DNA of 64,000 nt from Halpernia humi (GCF_900108025.1 NZ_FNUS01000008.1:62001-126000); one strand, 5' to 3'. Shown: positions 17,598 through 27,251, counted from the stretch's first letter. Notes: generated by a model from the sequence alone, not told the origin. Made by a program: numbers and translations.

Positions 17598-17761
17598 TTA
17601 TTAAATTTGATATTTTCAAATTTAGAAATTAAATAATTATTCAAACGATATTAGTTAAATTTATATTTTGAAAAACCTTATTTTTGAATAATTTAAAAAG
17701 TTTTTTTAATTCTGAATTAATTTAATTTTTTATTAGCCTTAATGGTAAAAATCACTGCCAA

Positions 17762-18715
17762 ATGCCCAACCAAAGCCAAGAAGAACTTATTTTTTTTTAC
17801 AATGTAGAAAATCTTTTTCCGCCTGATGAGAAAGCGCAGCATATTCTAAATCCCACAGATTCTGGCTTACGAAATTGGGATGAAAAAAGGTATGAGAATA
17901 AAATTAAAAAAATTGCCCACGTTTTAGAATTGGTAAAAGAGGAACATCAGAATTTACCCGTTTTTATTGGTCTTGCAGAGATTTCTTCAGACTCGGTTTT
18001 AGAAGATATTATTAAGCAACCCGTTTTCGAAAATAATTATGCTTTCATCCAATATGAATCTATGGATGAGCGTGGAGTTGATGTAGCCTTGCTTTATGAC
18101 AAAACCAAATGTGAAATTTTAGATTCAGAACCCATCAGTTTTATTTTTGAATTTGAAAATCCTGGCGATGAAAGTTTTGATACAACACGCGATGTTTTGT
18201 TTTGCAAAGTGAAATTTAAAAATAAAATCATCAATTTTTATGTGGTTCATTTGCCTTCAAAACGAGATAAAGATATTAATAAACCAAAACGCCAATATAT
18301 TTTAAACAATATCAAACAAAGAATTTTAAAAGAAAAACAAGAAAACGCGGAAGCCTTTATTGTGATGGGCGATTTTAATGAAAATGCAAATGATGATTTG
18401 CTTGAAAATTTTAGTTCAAATGGAGAAAACCAACTAATGATAAATCCGTTTTCTGAACTTTTTAGGAATAAACAATTTTCAACTTTTCATAATTCAGACG
18501 GACTTTTATTTGATCAAATATTATTAAGTTCAGAATTTTTCACGCCAAATTATCCGATAAATTTTGAGAAGGCTTTTGTTTTTAACAATATAAAATTAGG
18601 AAGTTGGGACCGTAAATTTCACGGAAGACCTTTTCGAACTTATGCTGGAACCAGATATTTGGGCGGTTACAGCGATCACTTTCCAGTTTTGGTTAAACTT
18701 AAAATAAACGAATAA
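17762..18715 (+). CDS. Endonuclease/exonuclease/phosphatase (EEP) family protein
   Basis: 317 residues and no signal peptide. EEP-fold motifs are present: FYNVENLF (N terminus, metal Asn), GLAEISSDSVL (catalytic Glu), HLPSKRD, VMGDFNENANDD (Asp/Asn pair) and the C-terminal YSDHFPVLVKL (catalytic Asp-His). These are Mg2+-dependent phosphodiesterases or nucleases; Bacteroidota encode several of unknown substrate. deoC begins 17 bases after the stop, so the two are probably co-transcribed. Whether the enzyme hydrolyses DNA, RNA or a small phosphate ester cannot be told. Confidence 0.88.
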   Translation: MPNQSQEELIFFYNVENLFPPDEKAQHILNPTDSGLRNWDEKRYENKIKKIAHVLELVKEEHQNLPVFIGLAEISSDSVLEDIIKQPVFENNYAFIQYESMDERGVDVALLYDKTKCEILDSEPISFIFEFENPGDESFDTTRDVLFCKVKFKNKIINFYVVHLPSKRDKDINKPKRQYILNNIKQRILKEKQENAEAFIVMGDFNENANDDLLENFSSNGENQLMINPFSELFRNKQFSTFHNSDGLLFDQILLSSEFFTPNYPINFEKAFVFNNIKLGSWDRKFHGRPFRTYAGTRYLGGYSDHFPVLVKLKINE

Positions 18716-18732
18716 ATAATTATAAAAATATC

Positions 18733-19476
18733 ATGCAATTACAAAAATATTTAGATTCTACTTATCTAAAAACCCCACAGCAAGCAGCAATCACAAAAGA
18801 GGAAACACTTTCAATTCTAAAAAATTTAACGGATGAAGCGATCGAAAATCATATTTTTGCCGTGATGATTCGTCCAGATTTTGTGAAAGAAATTAGAAAT
18901 TATTTAGATTCTAAAAACGTTGATGTCAAACTAGGAACTGTAATTGGTTTTCCTGAAGGCACTTTTGCAGAAAATGAAAAATTAGAAGAAGCAGAAAAAG
19001 CCATTTCTGACGGCGCAGATGAACTGGATTTCGTTATTAACTATGAAGCATTTAAAAAAGGAAATTTAGATTTAGTGAAAAGTGAATTTATAAATTGCAC
19101 TTCTTTGGCTTTAAAAAATGATAAAATCGCAAAATGGATTATTGAAATTGCGGCCTTAAATAATGAGCAAATTGCAGATTTATGCCAGAAAATTTCTACT
19201 TGGGCTAAAGAAAATTTTGAAGAAAATTTGCTTCAAAATATTTTCATTAAATCTTCCACAGGATTCTATAAAACAGAAAACGGAAAACCAAACGGGGCAA
19301 CTTTTGAGGGCATAAAAATAATTTTAGAAAATTCTGGCGGGCTACCAATAAAAGCGGCAGGCGGTGTGAAAACATACGAAGACGCTGTAGAAATGATTAA
19401 TCTGGGAGTGAAAAGAATTGGGACTTCTTCTGCTAAAGCGTTATTAGAAAATCAAAAAAGTGAAGAGAATTATTAA
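18733..19476 (+). CDS. deoC: Deoxyribose-phosphate aldolase
   Basis: 247 residues. It splits 2-deoxyribose-5-phosphate into glyceraldehyde-3-phosphate and acetaldehyde in deoxynucleoside catabolism. The DeoC TIM barrel is seen in the N-terminal YLDSTYLKTP, KLGTVIGFPEG, ADELDFVINYEAF, the Schiff-base Lys in FIKSSTGFY (about 177) and KAAGGVKTYEDA (second active-site Lys). The gene lies 17 bases after the EEP gene and is followed by a strong terminator. Confidence 0.95.
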   Translation: MQLQKYLDSTYLKTPQQAAITKEETLSILKNLTDEAIENHIFAVMIRPDFVKEIRNYLDSKNVDVKLGTVIGFPEGTFAENEKLEEAEKAISDGADELDFVINYEAFKKGNLDLVKSEFINCTSLALKNDKIAKWIIEIAALNNEQIADLCQKISTWAKENFEENLLQNIFIKSSTGFYKTENGKPNGATFEGIKIILENSGGLPIKAAGGVKTYEDAVEMINLGVKRIGTSSAKALLENQKSEENY

Positions 19477-19501
19477 ATAAATAATTTAAGAAAGAATAAA
19501 A

Positions 19502-19530
19502 AAAAGGCTTCAAAAATGAAGCCTTTTTTA
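19502..19530. terminator. Bidirectional rho-independent terminator
   Basis: AAAAGGCTTC (19502-19511) and GAAGCCTTTT (19518-19527) form a perfect 10-bp stem with a six-base loop, with A-rich and T-rich flanks. It serves deoC and the converging T9SS-domain gene. Confidence 0.92.
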
Positions 19531-19881
19531 TTGTTTTATAATCTGAGTAACTTTTTGAGTGTCGTCGCTCATCACATATTTCATAAGATATTTTCCTGGT
19601 CTTAATTTATCTAAATTAATCTGCGCAGAATTCATATTAATATTATATTGCGCCACTTGCACCCCAAGAATACTGTAGAAAGTGACAGTTTTTATTTTTA
19701 AATTAGAATCTTTAGACTTTAAAATAATAAAATCTTTTGCGGGATTTGGAAATGCCTGCAAAACGCCATCATCACTTTTTTGCACAGAAGATGAAATGTC
19801 TCTTGCACTTTGCTGAGCTTTCATCTTAACGCTGAAAGTAAATGTTGCTGAAAAAAGAATTAAAAGTAGAAGTTTTTTCAT
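19528..19881 (-). CDS. Short T9SS type A sorting-domain protein
   Basis: 117 residues. A signal peptide (MKKLLLLILFSATFTFSVKMKAQ) is followed by a short linker of about 15 residues. The remaining ~75 residues are a type A C-terminal sorting domain (LQAFPNPAKDFIILKS, FYSILGVQVAQ, LDKLRPGKYLMKY, KVTQIIKQ). Such domains direct passengers through the outer membrane by the type IX secretion system. Here there is virtually no passenger, so the protein is a stand-alone sorting domain. Its own promoter is visible on the - strand. Confidence 0.85.
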   Translation of the reverse strand: MKKLLLLILFSATFTFSVKMKAQQSARDISSSVQKSDDGVLQAFPNPAKDFIILKSKDSNLKIKTVTFYSILGVQVAQYNINMNSAQINLDKLRPGKYLMKYVMSDDTQKVTQIIKQ

Positions 19882-19908
19882 TAATGATCTATAAATAGAA
19901 TATTAGTA

Positions 19909-19939
19909 CAAATATATACTTTAAGAATTTATTTTGCAA
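19909..19939 (-). promoter_or_regulatory. Promoter of the T9SS-domain gene (TTG-N20-TATATTTG)
   Basis: On the - strand, TTG (19937-19939) is followed by 20 bases and then TATATTTG (19909-19916). This matches the Bacteroidota -33/-7 arrangement, 28 bases from the start codon. Confidence 0.6.
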
Positions 19940-19962
19940 TAGTTTTTTAAATAAAGTATTTT

Positions 19963-20991
<1,029 letters not shown>

Positions 20992-21022
20992 AACCAGGTT
21001 TTTTATATAAAGCAATTTTTTT

Positions 21023-21030
21023 TATATTTG
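21023..21030 (+). promoter_or_regulatory. TAnnTTTG -7 box before the secreted hypothetical gene
   Basis: TATATTTG, 17 bases before the ATG at 21048, just after the hemB stop. Confidence 0.5.
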
Positions 21031-21047
21031 ATACAAATACTTTTGCT

Positions 21048-21596
21048 ATGAAAAAATTTGTATTATTTATCTTTTTGGCATTCTTTTCAATTTTTAATGC
21101 TCAATTAAAAAATGTTGATGTTGTAGATTTTTATAATTGGACCGCCAGTAATGGGACGCATTATGATTTTATCTTCATTTCAGAAAAATTTGAAGGATTA
21201 AATCAAAAGAAACCTGCTTTAGTTCGTGTTAAATATTCTCTCGACGGTGGTGCTACTACAAAAATAGCCGAATACGATGCCGTCATAACCTTAGATTATA
21301 ATTCGAAAGATGATGATTTGGTTTTGAATTTGATTGCTGGAAAAACTGCAAGAATTATAAAAGGTAAAAATGGCTACTCACCAGATAATTTTATTTTGTA
21401 TTATAGTGCTAAAGGTGACTATTTAAAAGGTTTTCAGGCAGATGAGAACGAAATGGCCAAGGATAATGTAACTTATTCTAAAGTTTTTAAGACCGATTTT
21501 AAAATTGAAGACTTAAGAACTTTAATAAAATTATATTTTAAACCAGGTGATCGGCTTTATCCAGATTTAATGAAATATGCAGCAAAATATGATTAA
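21048..21596 (+). CDS. Secreted hypothetical protein
   Basis: I start at the ATG at 21048 (MKKFVLFIFLAFFSIFNAQ), which gives a good signal peptide; a longer frame runs back into hemB and is not credible. The mature protein has about 163 residues, no cysteines and no motif I recognise. It contains phrases such as FYNWTASNGTHYDFIFIS, VRVKYSLDGGATTKIAEYDAVITLDY and LRTLIKLYFKPGDRLYPDLM, which suggest a beta-sandwich. It is probably periplasmic. It is followed by a strong bidirectional terminator. No function is proposed. Confidence 0.75.
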   Translation: MKKFVLFIFLAFFSIFNAQLKNVDVVDFYNWTASNGTHYDFIFISEKFEGLNQKKPALVRVKYSLDGGATTKIAEYDAVITLDYNSKDDDLVLNLIAGKTARIIKGKNGYSPDNFILYYSAKGDYLKGFQADENEMAKDNVTYSKVFKTDFKIEDLRTLIKLYFKPGDRLYPDLMKYAAKYD

Positions 21597-21647
21597 TGTG
21601 ATTCTTTAGAAATAAACATTAAAAAATCACTTCATTACCTATAACAA

Positions 21648-21677
21648 AAAAAGACGAAAGTTAATTCGTCTTTTTTT
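21648..21677. terminator. Bidirectional rho-independent terminator
   Basis: AAGACGAA (21651-21658) and TTCGTCTT (21665-21672) form the stem, extended by flanking A and T runs. It separates the secreted protein gene from the converging oxygenase gene. Confidence 0.9.
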
Positions 21678-21689
21678 ATTTTAAATAAA

Positions 21690-22640
21690 TTATTTCTTAA
21701 TCAATCCCAATTCCACCAATCTTTCGTGTAGAAATTCGCCCGCCGTAATATCTTCATACAATTTCGGGTGGTCTTCATCAATGCACTCTGGCAAACAATT
21801 TAAAGGCATATCACTTACCGGATGCATAAAAAACGGCACAGAATATCTAGATTTTCCCCACATTTCTCGCGGCGGATTTACCACTTGATGGATCGTAGAT
21901 TTTAATTTGTTATTCGTCAATCTAGAAAGCATATCGCCCACATTAATCATCAATTCATCGGGTTGCGCAATCGCGTCAATCCATTCATCTTTATGATTTT
22001 TCACTTGCAAACCTTTTCCTTGAGCGCCCATCAAAAGCGTAATTAAATTAATATCGCCGTGCGCAGCGGCTCTCACCGCATCTTTTGGCTCACTTGTAAT
22101 CGGCGGATAATGAATGGGTCTTAAAATAGAATTTCCGTCTTTAGCAAATTTGTCAAAATAAAATTCGTCTAAACCAATATACAAAGCCAAAGCTCTCAAA
22201 ACATAAACTCCAGTTTTTTCAAGCATTTGATAGGTTTCTTTTCCCACTTTGTTGAAATTTGGTAATTCTTTTACTTCAACATTATCCGGATATTCTTTCG
22301 CCCATTTAGAATCTTTATCTACATATTGACCAAAATGCCAAAATTCCTTCAAATCACCTGTTGATCGTCCTTTTGCGTGTTCTTTTCCAAAACTGATGTA
22401 ACCTCTTTGTCCGCCAATTTCCGGTATTTCATATTTTTCTTTGGCTTCAAGTGGCAATTCAAAAAAATGCTTTACTTCTGTATAAAGTTCTTCCACTAAT
22501 TTTTCCTCTAAAAAGTGTCCTTTAAGTGCAACAAAGCCAATTTCTTCATAAGCTTTACCGATTTCATCTACAAATTTTTGTTTTCGTTTCGCATCTTCAG
22601 AAAGAAAATCTCTTAGATCTACACTCGGGATTTTTTCCAT
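21690..22640 (-). CDS. 2-oxoglutarate/Fe(II)-dependent dioxygenase, isopenicillin-N-synthase-like
   Basis: 316 residues with both halves of the family. The N-terminal DIOX_N domain runs through about 1-120 (IPSVDLRDFL...IGFVALKGHF). The C-terminal Fe(II) 2OG domain has the HxD...H triad: AHGDINLITLLMG (His and Asp around 193-195) and STIHQVVNPP (distal His, about 250), with the 2OG-binding RYSVPFF. Members oxidise small molecules or act in antibiotic and hormone synthesis in other organisms. The substrate here is unknown and no biosynthetic cluster is attached. Confidence 0.88.
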   Translation of the reverse strand: MEKIPSVDLRDFLSEDAKRKQKFVDEIGKAYEEIGFVALKGHFLEEKLVEELYTEVKHFFELPLEAKEKYEIPEIGGQRGYISFGKEHAKGRSTGDLKEFWHFGQYVDKDSKWAKEYPDNVEVKELPNFNKVGKETYQMLEKTGVYVLRALALYIGLDEFYFDKFAKDGNSILRPIHYPPITSEPKDAVRAAAHGDINLITLLMGAQGKGLQVKNHKDEWIDAIAQPDELMINVGDMLSRLTNNKLKSTIHQVVNPPREMWGKSRYSVPFFMHPVSDMPLNCLPECIDEDHPKLYEDITAGEFLHERLVELGLIKK

Positions 22641-22675
22641 AATAATTATTTTTTATAAGATATTTAATTCAGTGT

Positions 22676-22765
22676 TTTTTTTGGGCAGTTTTTTCCGTCT
22701 TCCGTTCCCGCTTCCGCCGCGGCGGAGAGCTCCACTCAAGCCGGGCTGCTAAATATTGCGTTTTA
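22676..22765. repeat. GC-rich dispersed intergenic element
   Basis: A stretch of about 85 bases is much richer in G and C than its surroundings and contains the palindrome TCCGCCGCGGCGGA. It then runs ACTCAAGCCGGGCTGCTAA. The layout (C-rich arm, palindromic core, 'TCAA-CGGGGCT' arm) resembles the element at 27252-27350, so both may be diverged copies of one repeat family. No ORF is present. Confidence 0.5.
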
Positions 22766-22875
22766 AACCTCAATAAAAACAAATTTAGGCATTTTTTCCT
22801 TTCATTAGTCTTAATATTTAGTTAAATGAAATTTTAGTTAAAATTAGACTTGTAAAAAATATTATCTTTGTCTTT

Positions 22876-23604
22876 ATGATTTTACGCGGAGAAAATTTAA
22901 TAAAAGAATACGGCTCAAAAAAAGTTGTGAAAGGCGTTACTTTAGAAGTGCAGCAAGGCGAAATTGTAGGATTGTTGGGGCCAAATGGCGCTGGGAAAAC
23001 TACCTCTTTTTACATGATAGTAGGTTTAGTAAAACCCACTTCTGGCAATGTTTTTATAGATAATAAAAATATTACCAAAGATGCAATGTACCGTCGGGCA
23101 CAAATGGGAATTGGTTATCTCGCACAAGAAGCCTCCGTTTTTAGAAAATTGTCTGTAGAAGATAATATTAAAGGCGTTTTAGAACTCACAAAATTATCCA
23201 AAAAAGAGCAACAATATAAAACAGACGAACTCATTGAAGAGTTTTCTTTGGAACACGTTCGCAAAAACCGCGGCGATTTGCTTTCTGGCGGTGAAAGACG
23301 AAGAACCGAAATTGCAAGATGTTTGGCAACAAGTCCCAATTTTATTTTATTAGATGAACCTTTTGCTGGCGTTGATCCAATTGCGGTAGAAGATATTCAG
23401 AAAATTGTGCGCTCTTTGGTAGAGAAAAACATCGGTATTTTAATCACCGATCACAATGTGCAACAGACTTTAGCCATTACAAATAAAACCTATATTATGT
23501 TTGAAGGTAAAATTTTAAAAGAAGGTTTGCCTGAAGATTTAGCGAACGATCCAGATGTTCGACAAGCCTATTTAGGCGAAAACTTTAAGTTTGAAAAAAT
23601 ATAA
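22876..23604 (+). CDS. lptB: LPS export ABC transporter ATP-binding protein
   Basis: 242 residues, the length of LptB. ABC ATPase motifs: Walker A GPNGAGKTT (about 35-43), Q-loop LAQEASVF, signature LSGGERRRTEIARCLA, Walker B FILLDEPFAGVDP, H-loop LITDHNV. It drives extraction of lipopolysaccharide from the inner membrane together with LptF/LptG, which are not in the window. A TATCTTTG box at 22863-22870 ends only five bases before the ATG. If it is the promoter, the mRNA would be nearly leaderless. Confidence 0.95.
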   Translation: MILRGENLIKEYGSKKVVKGVTLEVQQGEIVGLLGPNGAGKTTSFYMIVGLVKPTSGNVFIDNKNITKDAMYRRAQMGIGYLAQEASVFRKLSVEDNIKGVLELTKLSKKEQQYKTDELIEEFSLEHVRKNRGDLLSGGERRRTEIARCLATSPNFILLDEPFAGVDPIAVEDIQKIVRSLVEKNIGILITDHNVQQTLAITNKTYIMFEGKILKEGLPEDLANDPDVRQAYLGENFKFEKI

Positions 23605-23675
23605 GACTTATTTTAAATTTTAATTATAAAATTTAATAAGTCTCAAATCTCAGGTCTCACATCTCAAATCTCATT
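23605..23675. repeat. Hairpin followed by ATCTCA short tandem repeats
   Basis: GACTTATT (23605-23612) pairs with AATAAGTC (23635-23642) directly after the lptB stop. The following bases are built of (A)ATCTCA units. The units are the reverse complement of the GAGATATGAGA tract at 3120-3170. Confidence 0.55.
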
Positions 23676-23677
23676 TA

Positions 23678-24247
23678 ATGAAAATCTATACCAAAACCGG
23701 CGACAACGGCGAAACTTCACTTTACGGCGGAACACGCGTTTCCAAATCTTCTGCGAGAGTTGATTCTTACGGAAACATCGATGAACTAAACAGTTTTATT
23801 GGTGTTGCAAAAGCGCAAATTTCTGACGAAAATATTTTAAATCAATTAAAAAAAATTCAGTTTAACCTTTTTACCGTTGGTTCAGAAGCAGCAACACCGA
23901 CCGATAAATTAACTTTAGCCAACGGAAATTCAAGGTTAAGTTTAGTAATTTCTGAGAAAGAAATTGAAGAACTTGAAATTTGGATGGACGAAATGGAAAC
24001 GCAATTAGAACCTTTGCAATATTTCATACTTCCCGGCGGCGGAGTTTCTGCAACAGCTTTTCACGTTGCAAGAACCGTTTGCAGACGAGCAGAAAGAAGT
24101 TTGGTTTTCTTAAATGAAACAGAACCCGTTCGCCCAGAATTAATAAAATATCTAAACCGACTTTCAGATTATCTCTTTGTTTTGGCGCGTTTTGTTTCAA
24201 AATTAAATAATGAAACTGAAGAATATTGGAACCCGAATGATAGATAA
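23678..24247 (+). CDS. Cob(I)yrinic acid a,c-diamide adenosyltransferase, PduO type
   Basis: 189 residues. It transfers adenosyl from ATP to cob(I)alamin to make coenzyme B12. The N-terminal ATP loop is IYTKTGDNGETSLYGGTRVSKS (residues 3-24), with VDSYGNIDELNSFIG next. The five-helix bundle follows with FILPGGGVSATAFHVARTVCRRAERS (about 128-153) and LNRLSDYLFVLAR near the C terminus, all diagnostic of PduO/MMAB. It would serve a B12-dependent mutase elsewhere in the genome. The next gene starts 22 bases later. Confidence 0.95.
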   Translation: MKIYTKTGDNGETSLYGGTRVSKSSARVDSYGNIDELNSFIGVAKAQISDENILNQLKKIQFNLFTVGSEAATPTDKLTLANGNSRLSLVISEKEIEELEIWMDEMETQLEPLQYFILPGGGVSATAFHVARTVCRRAERSLVFLNETEPVRPELIKYLNRLSDYLFVLARFVSKLNNETEEYWNPNDR

Positions 24248-24269
24248 TTAACTAATATATAACTAAAAC

Positions 24270-24986
24270 ATGAAACAAAAACTACTTATTCTTTGCAGTT
24301 TAATTGCAGCAAACTTCTCTTTTTCACAAATTAAAACAAAACTGGTTCTTAATGATGGAAGTGTAAAAACAGGCTACACATTTGCAATGGAAGCATCAGA
24401 TTTAGATAAAAGTTCTGCTGATCTTTTTAAAATTAACCTTTATAATGGTAAAAAAAAGAAAAAATCTTCTTTCAAGGCCTTTTCAAAAGACGAAATCAAA
24501 GAAATGTCGGTTTTTAACAGAAAAGATCAGCCTGTAAAACTGGTTTTCGTAAAACCAACGATGGAAGAATTTAACCAAACCAAAAAAGATTTAGGCAAAT
24601 TCAATAAGAAATTAGTTTTAAATTATGAAGATATCTGGACACCGATGATTTTCGTCAAAGCGGGACAAGATGCAGATTTACTTGCTACTTTTACTTATGA
24701 AGACGATTTTAAAATTGCAACGCGAGGTAATTTTTATGTTACGGATTCTTATACTTTCTTTGTTGTCAAGAAAAAAAATGAAGATGTTGCACAACTTTTG
24801 GGAGATATTAATAAAACTTCAGGCATTACCGTGAGAATTGGGAAAGACAAAAATTTAGAAAAGAATGCAAAAGTTATTTTTAAAGATTTGTGCCCAAAGT
24901 TAGTTGCAGACATCAATAACGGAACATTCAATGTAAAATATGATCCTGTAAAAGTTTTTGATTATTACACCGCAAATTGCAATTAA
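24270..24986 (+). CDS. Secreted hypothetical protein
   Basis: 238 residues with a clear signal peptide (MKQKLLILCSLIAANFSFSQ). The mature part alternates lysine-rich stretches (NGKKKKKSSFKAFSKDEI) and beta-strand-like segments (KLVFVKPTMEEF, SYTFFVVKKK). Two cysteines lie near the C terminus. I recognise no domain. It lies between the adenosyltransferase and thiamine pyrophosphokinase genes with short gaps and is probably co-transcribed with them. Confidence 0.75.
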   Translation: MKQKLLILCSLIAANFSFSQIKTKLVLNDGSVKTGYTFAMEASDLDKSSADLFKINLYNGKKKKKSSFKAFSKDEIKEMSVFNRKDQPVKLVFVKPTMEEFNQTKKDLGKFNKKLVLNYEDIWTPMIFVKAGQDADLLATFTYEDDFKIATRGNFYVTDSYTFFVVKKKNEDVAQLLGDINKTSGITVRIGKDKNLEKNAKVIFKDLCPKLVADINNGTFNVKYDPVKVFDYYTANCN

Positions 24987-24990
24987 AAAA

Positions 24991-25644
24991 TTGAAATCCC
25001 TTCTTTTCATCAACGGAATTCCACCAAAAAATCTTCCTAAAACAGAAGACTATTCTTTGATTGCCTGCACAGACGGCGCTTTTCATTATTTAAAAGAAAA
25101 GAATTTTCCCCTGGAAAAATTAGATTTTATTTCCGGTGATTTTGATTCGCATTGTCATGCTGAACTTGTCGAAGAATATGAGGCGCTTCGAAAAGCTCAG
25201 CGTGACAAAATTTATAAATTTGAAATCATAGAAACGCCCAATCAAGATAAAACTGATTTCCAAAAAGCATTAGAAATTTTAGAAGAAAAAAATATTTCAG
25301 AAGTTCAGGTTTACGGCGGAAGTGGCGGCGAAATGGATCATTTTCTAGGAAATTTAAGTGTGGCTTTTTTATTTAAAGAAAGACTAAAAATCACTTTTTT
25401 TGATGAATTCTCAACTTATTTTTTTTCGCCAAAACATTTGGTTTTAGAAAATGTAAAAGATAAAATGATTTCGCTTTATCCGTTTCCTATTGCAGAAAAT
25501 ATAAGTACAATAGGTTTAAAATGGCAATTAAATAATGAAAATCTAAACCTTCAAAGCCGAATCGGAACGAGAAATCTGGCGGTTCAAGACCAAGTCGAAA
25601 TAAATTTTGAAAACGGAGAATTAATTATTTTTTTGCAGCATTAA
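24991..25644 (+). CDS. Thiamine pyrophosphokinase
   Basis: It makes thiamine diphosphate from thiamine and ATP. The N-terminal motif is LLFINGIPPKNLP. ACTDGAFHYL, FISGDFDSH (metal/catalytic Asp) and TPNQDKTDFQKAL (the Q-D-K-T-D signature) follow, with YGGSGGEMDHFLGNL later. I prefer a TTG start at 24991, five bases after the previous stop; another TTG at 24958 would overlap that gene. A 19-codon segment after FDSH (25152-25208) is encoded by a palindromic repeat inserted in frame between two conserved motifs; see the separate entry. The protein should still fold because the insert lies in a loop. Confidence 0.9.
   Translation: MKSLLFINGIPPKNLPKTEDYSLIACTDGAFHYLKEKNFPLEKLDFISGDFDSHCHAELVEEYEALRKAQRDKIYKFEIIETPNQDKTDFQKALEILEEKNISEVQVYGGSGGEMDHFLGNLSVAFLFKERLKITFFDEFSTYFFSPKHLVLENVKDKMISLYPFPIAENISTIGLKWQLNNENLNLQSRIGTRNLAVQDQVEINFENGELIIFLQH
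25152..25208. repeat. REP-like palindrome inserted in frame in the thiamine pyrophosphokinase gene
   Basis: Arms at 25152-25174 and 25186-25208 are inverted repeats matching at 20 of 23 positions around an 11-base centre. The arms have the form TTGTCA-GCTGA-CTT-TCGAAG, which resembles widespread intergenic GCTGAnCTTGTCGAAG palindromes. The 57 bases equal exactly 19 codons and are translated as CHAELVEEYEALRKAQRDK without breaking the frame. Confidence 0.75.
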
Positions 25645-25826
25645 GCTTTTATTACAGAAGATTTTCAACTTGCTTAAATGGTCTTCGTTTTAAATTACAA
25701 TAAATAATGTTGTCAAAATAGCCTATAGAAGTGATTTAAAAATTTTTACAAACTTTTAAAATAAACCCAACTTTTTTCACGATTTTTGCAAAGACGTTTC
25801 AACCCTAAAAAATACGGCATCCTAGA

Positions 25827-27218
25827 ATGAAAATTAAATATTCAGAATTAATAGACCAAACTTTATATTTTCCCACAGAAGAATTCAACGTAGAAGAAAA
25901 TAGTTTAAAATTTCACGATATTCCTTTGATGGAAGTCGTCGAGCAGTTTGGAACGCCTCTGAAATTTAATTATTTACCAAAAATTTCGATGAATATCGAG
26001 CGCGCAAAAGCCTGGTTTAAAGAAGCCATCGAAAAAAACAACTATAAAAAAGGCTATAGATATTGCTATTGCACAAAATCTAGCCAGTTTGCGTTCGTAG
26101 TTGAAGAAGCCTTAAAAAACGATATTTCTTTAGAAACCTCCTCTGCGTATGATATCGATATCGTAAAAGCCTTGTATCAAAATGGTAAAGTTCAACAAGA
26201 TGTAGAAGTCATTTGCAATGGTTTTAAAACAGACGATTATTTAGAAAAAATTTCAGATTTAATCAATAATGGATTTGAAAACATTATTCCCATTTTAGAT
26301 AACTATCGTGAATTGGATAAATTGACGGATAGTATAGATTCTAATTTTAATATCGGTATCAGAATTGCAGCAGAAGAAGAGCCAAAATTTGAATTTTACA
26401 CCTCCAGATTAGGTATTGGTTACAAAGATATTATCCCTTATTATTCCCAAAAAATTGCAGAACATCCTAATGCACGCTTAAAAATGCTGCATTTTTTCAT
26501 CAATACTGGCATAAAAGACACCGCATATTATTGGAATGAATTGTACAAATGTTTGCGCGTTTACGCCCGTTTGAAAAAAATTGCACCAGAAGTAGATTGT
26601 CTAAATATTGGCGGCGGTTTTCCGATAAAAACTTCGCTAAATTTTGAATACGATTACCAATATATGGTGAATGAAATTGTGTCTCAAATAAAAAAATTCT
26701 GCGAAGAAGAAGGCGTAGAAGAACCCAATATTTATACAGAATTTGGTAGTTTCACCGTCGGCGAAAGTGGTGGTCATCTTTATAAAGTAATTTCGCAAAA
26801 ACGCCAAAATGACCGCGAAAAGTGGAATATGATAGATTCCTCATTTATGACGACTTTGCCAGATACTTGGGCCATTTCTCGCAAATTTATTATGTTACCT
26901 TTAAACCGTTGGGAAGATACTTACGAACGGGTTTTCTTGGGCGGATTAACCTGTGATTCAGACGATTACTACAATTCTGAACAGCACACAAATGCCATTT
27001 ATTTACCCGTTTTTTCCGATACAAAACCAATGTACATTGGGTTTTTTAACACCGGCGCATACCAAGAAACCATCGGCGGCTACGGCGGCGTTCACCACTG
27101 TTTGATGCCGCAACCAAAACATATTTTAATAGACAAAGACCAAGACGGAAATTTCACCTACAAAGTCTTCCGCGAAGAGCAAAAAGCAGAAGATGTTTTG
27201 AAAATTTTGGGGTATTAA
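25827..27218 (+). CDS. speA: Arginine decarboxylase (type III PLP fold)
   Basis: 463 residues, the length of the short Bacteroidota arginine decarboxylase. It converts arginine to agmatine for polyamine synthesis. The Schiff-base Lys is in YCYCTKSSQF (about 77). LETSSAYDIDIV, LKMLHFFINTG, CLNIGGGFPIKTS and YTEFGSFTVGESG mark the alanine-racemase-like barrel, and GLTCDSDDYY is the C-terminal active-site Cys-Asp motif of the ornithine/arginine decarboxylase superfamily. The agmatinase gene, 1.4 kb downstream, performs the next step. Other diamino-acid decarboxylases share the fold, but the agmatinase neighbour favours arginine. Confidence 0.9.
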   Translation: MKIKYSELIDQTLYFPTEEFNVEENSLKFHDIPLMEVVEQFGTPLKFNYLPKISMNIERAKAWFKEAIEKNNYKKGYRYCYCTKSSQFAFVVEEALKNDISLETSSAYDIDIVKALYQNGKVQQDVEVICNGFKTDDYLEKISDLINNGFENIIPILDNYRELDKLTDSIDSNFNIGIRIAAEEEPKFEFYTSRLGIGYKDIIPYYSQKIAEHPNARLKMLHFFINTGIKDTAYYWNELYKCLRVYARLKKIAPEVDCLNIGGGFPIKTSLNFEYDYQYMVNEIVSQIKKFCEEEGVEEPNIYTEFGSFTVGESGGHLYKVISQKRQNDREKWNMIDSSFMTTLPDTWAISRKFIMLPLNRWEDTYERVFLGGLTCDSDDYYNSEQHTNAIYLPVFSDTKPMYIGFFNTGAYQETIGGYGGVHHCLMPQPKHILIDKDQDGNFTYKVFREEQKAEDVLKILGY

Positions 27219-27251
27219 TTAGAAGCAACACAATTTCGCTTCTTAGTTTAT

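Noticed and set aside
17738-17752. 15-base match (CTTAATGGTAAAAAT) to the inside of the 1999-2218 element in inverse orientation
   Set aside because: Short, A/T-rich and not accompanied by the terminal repeats; not enough to call a second copy.
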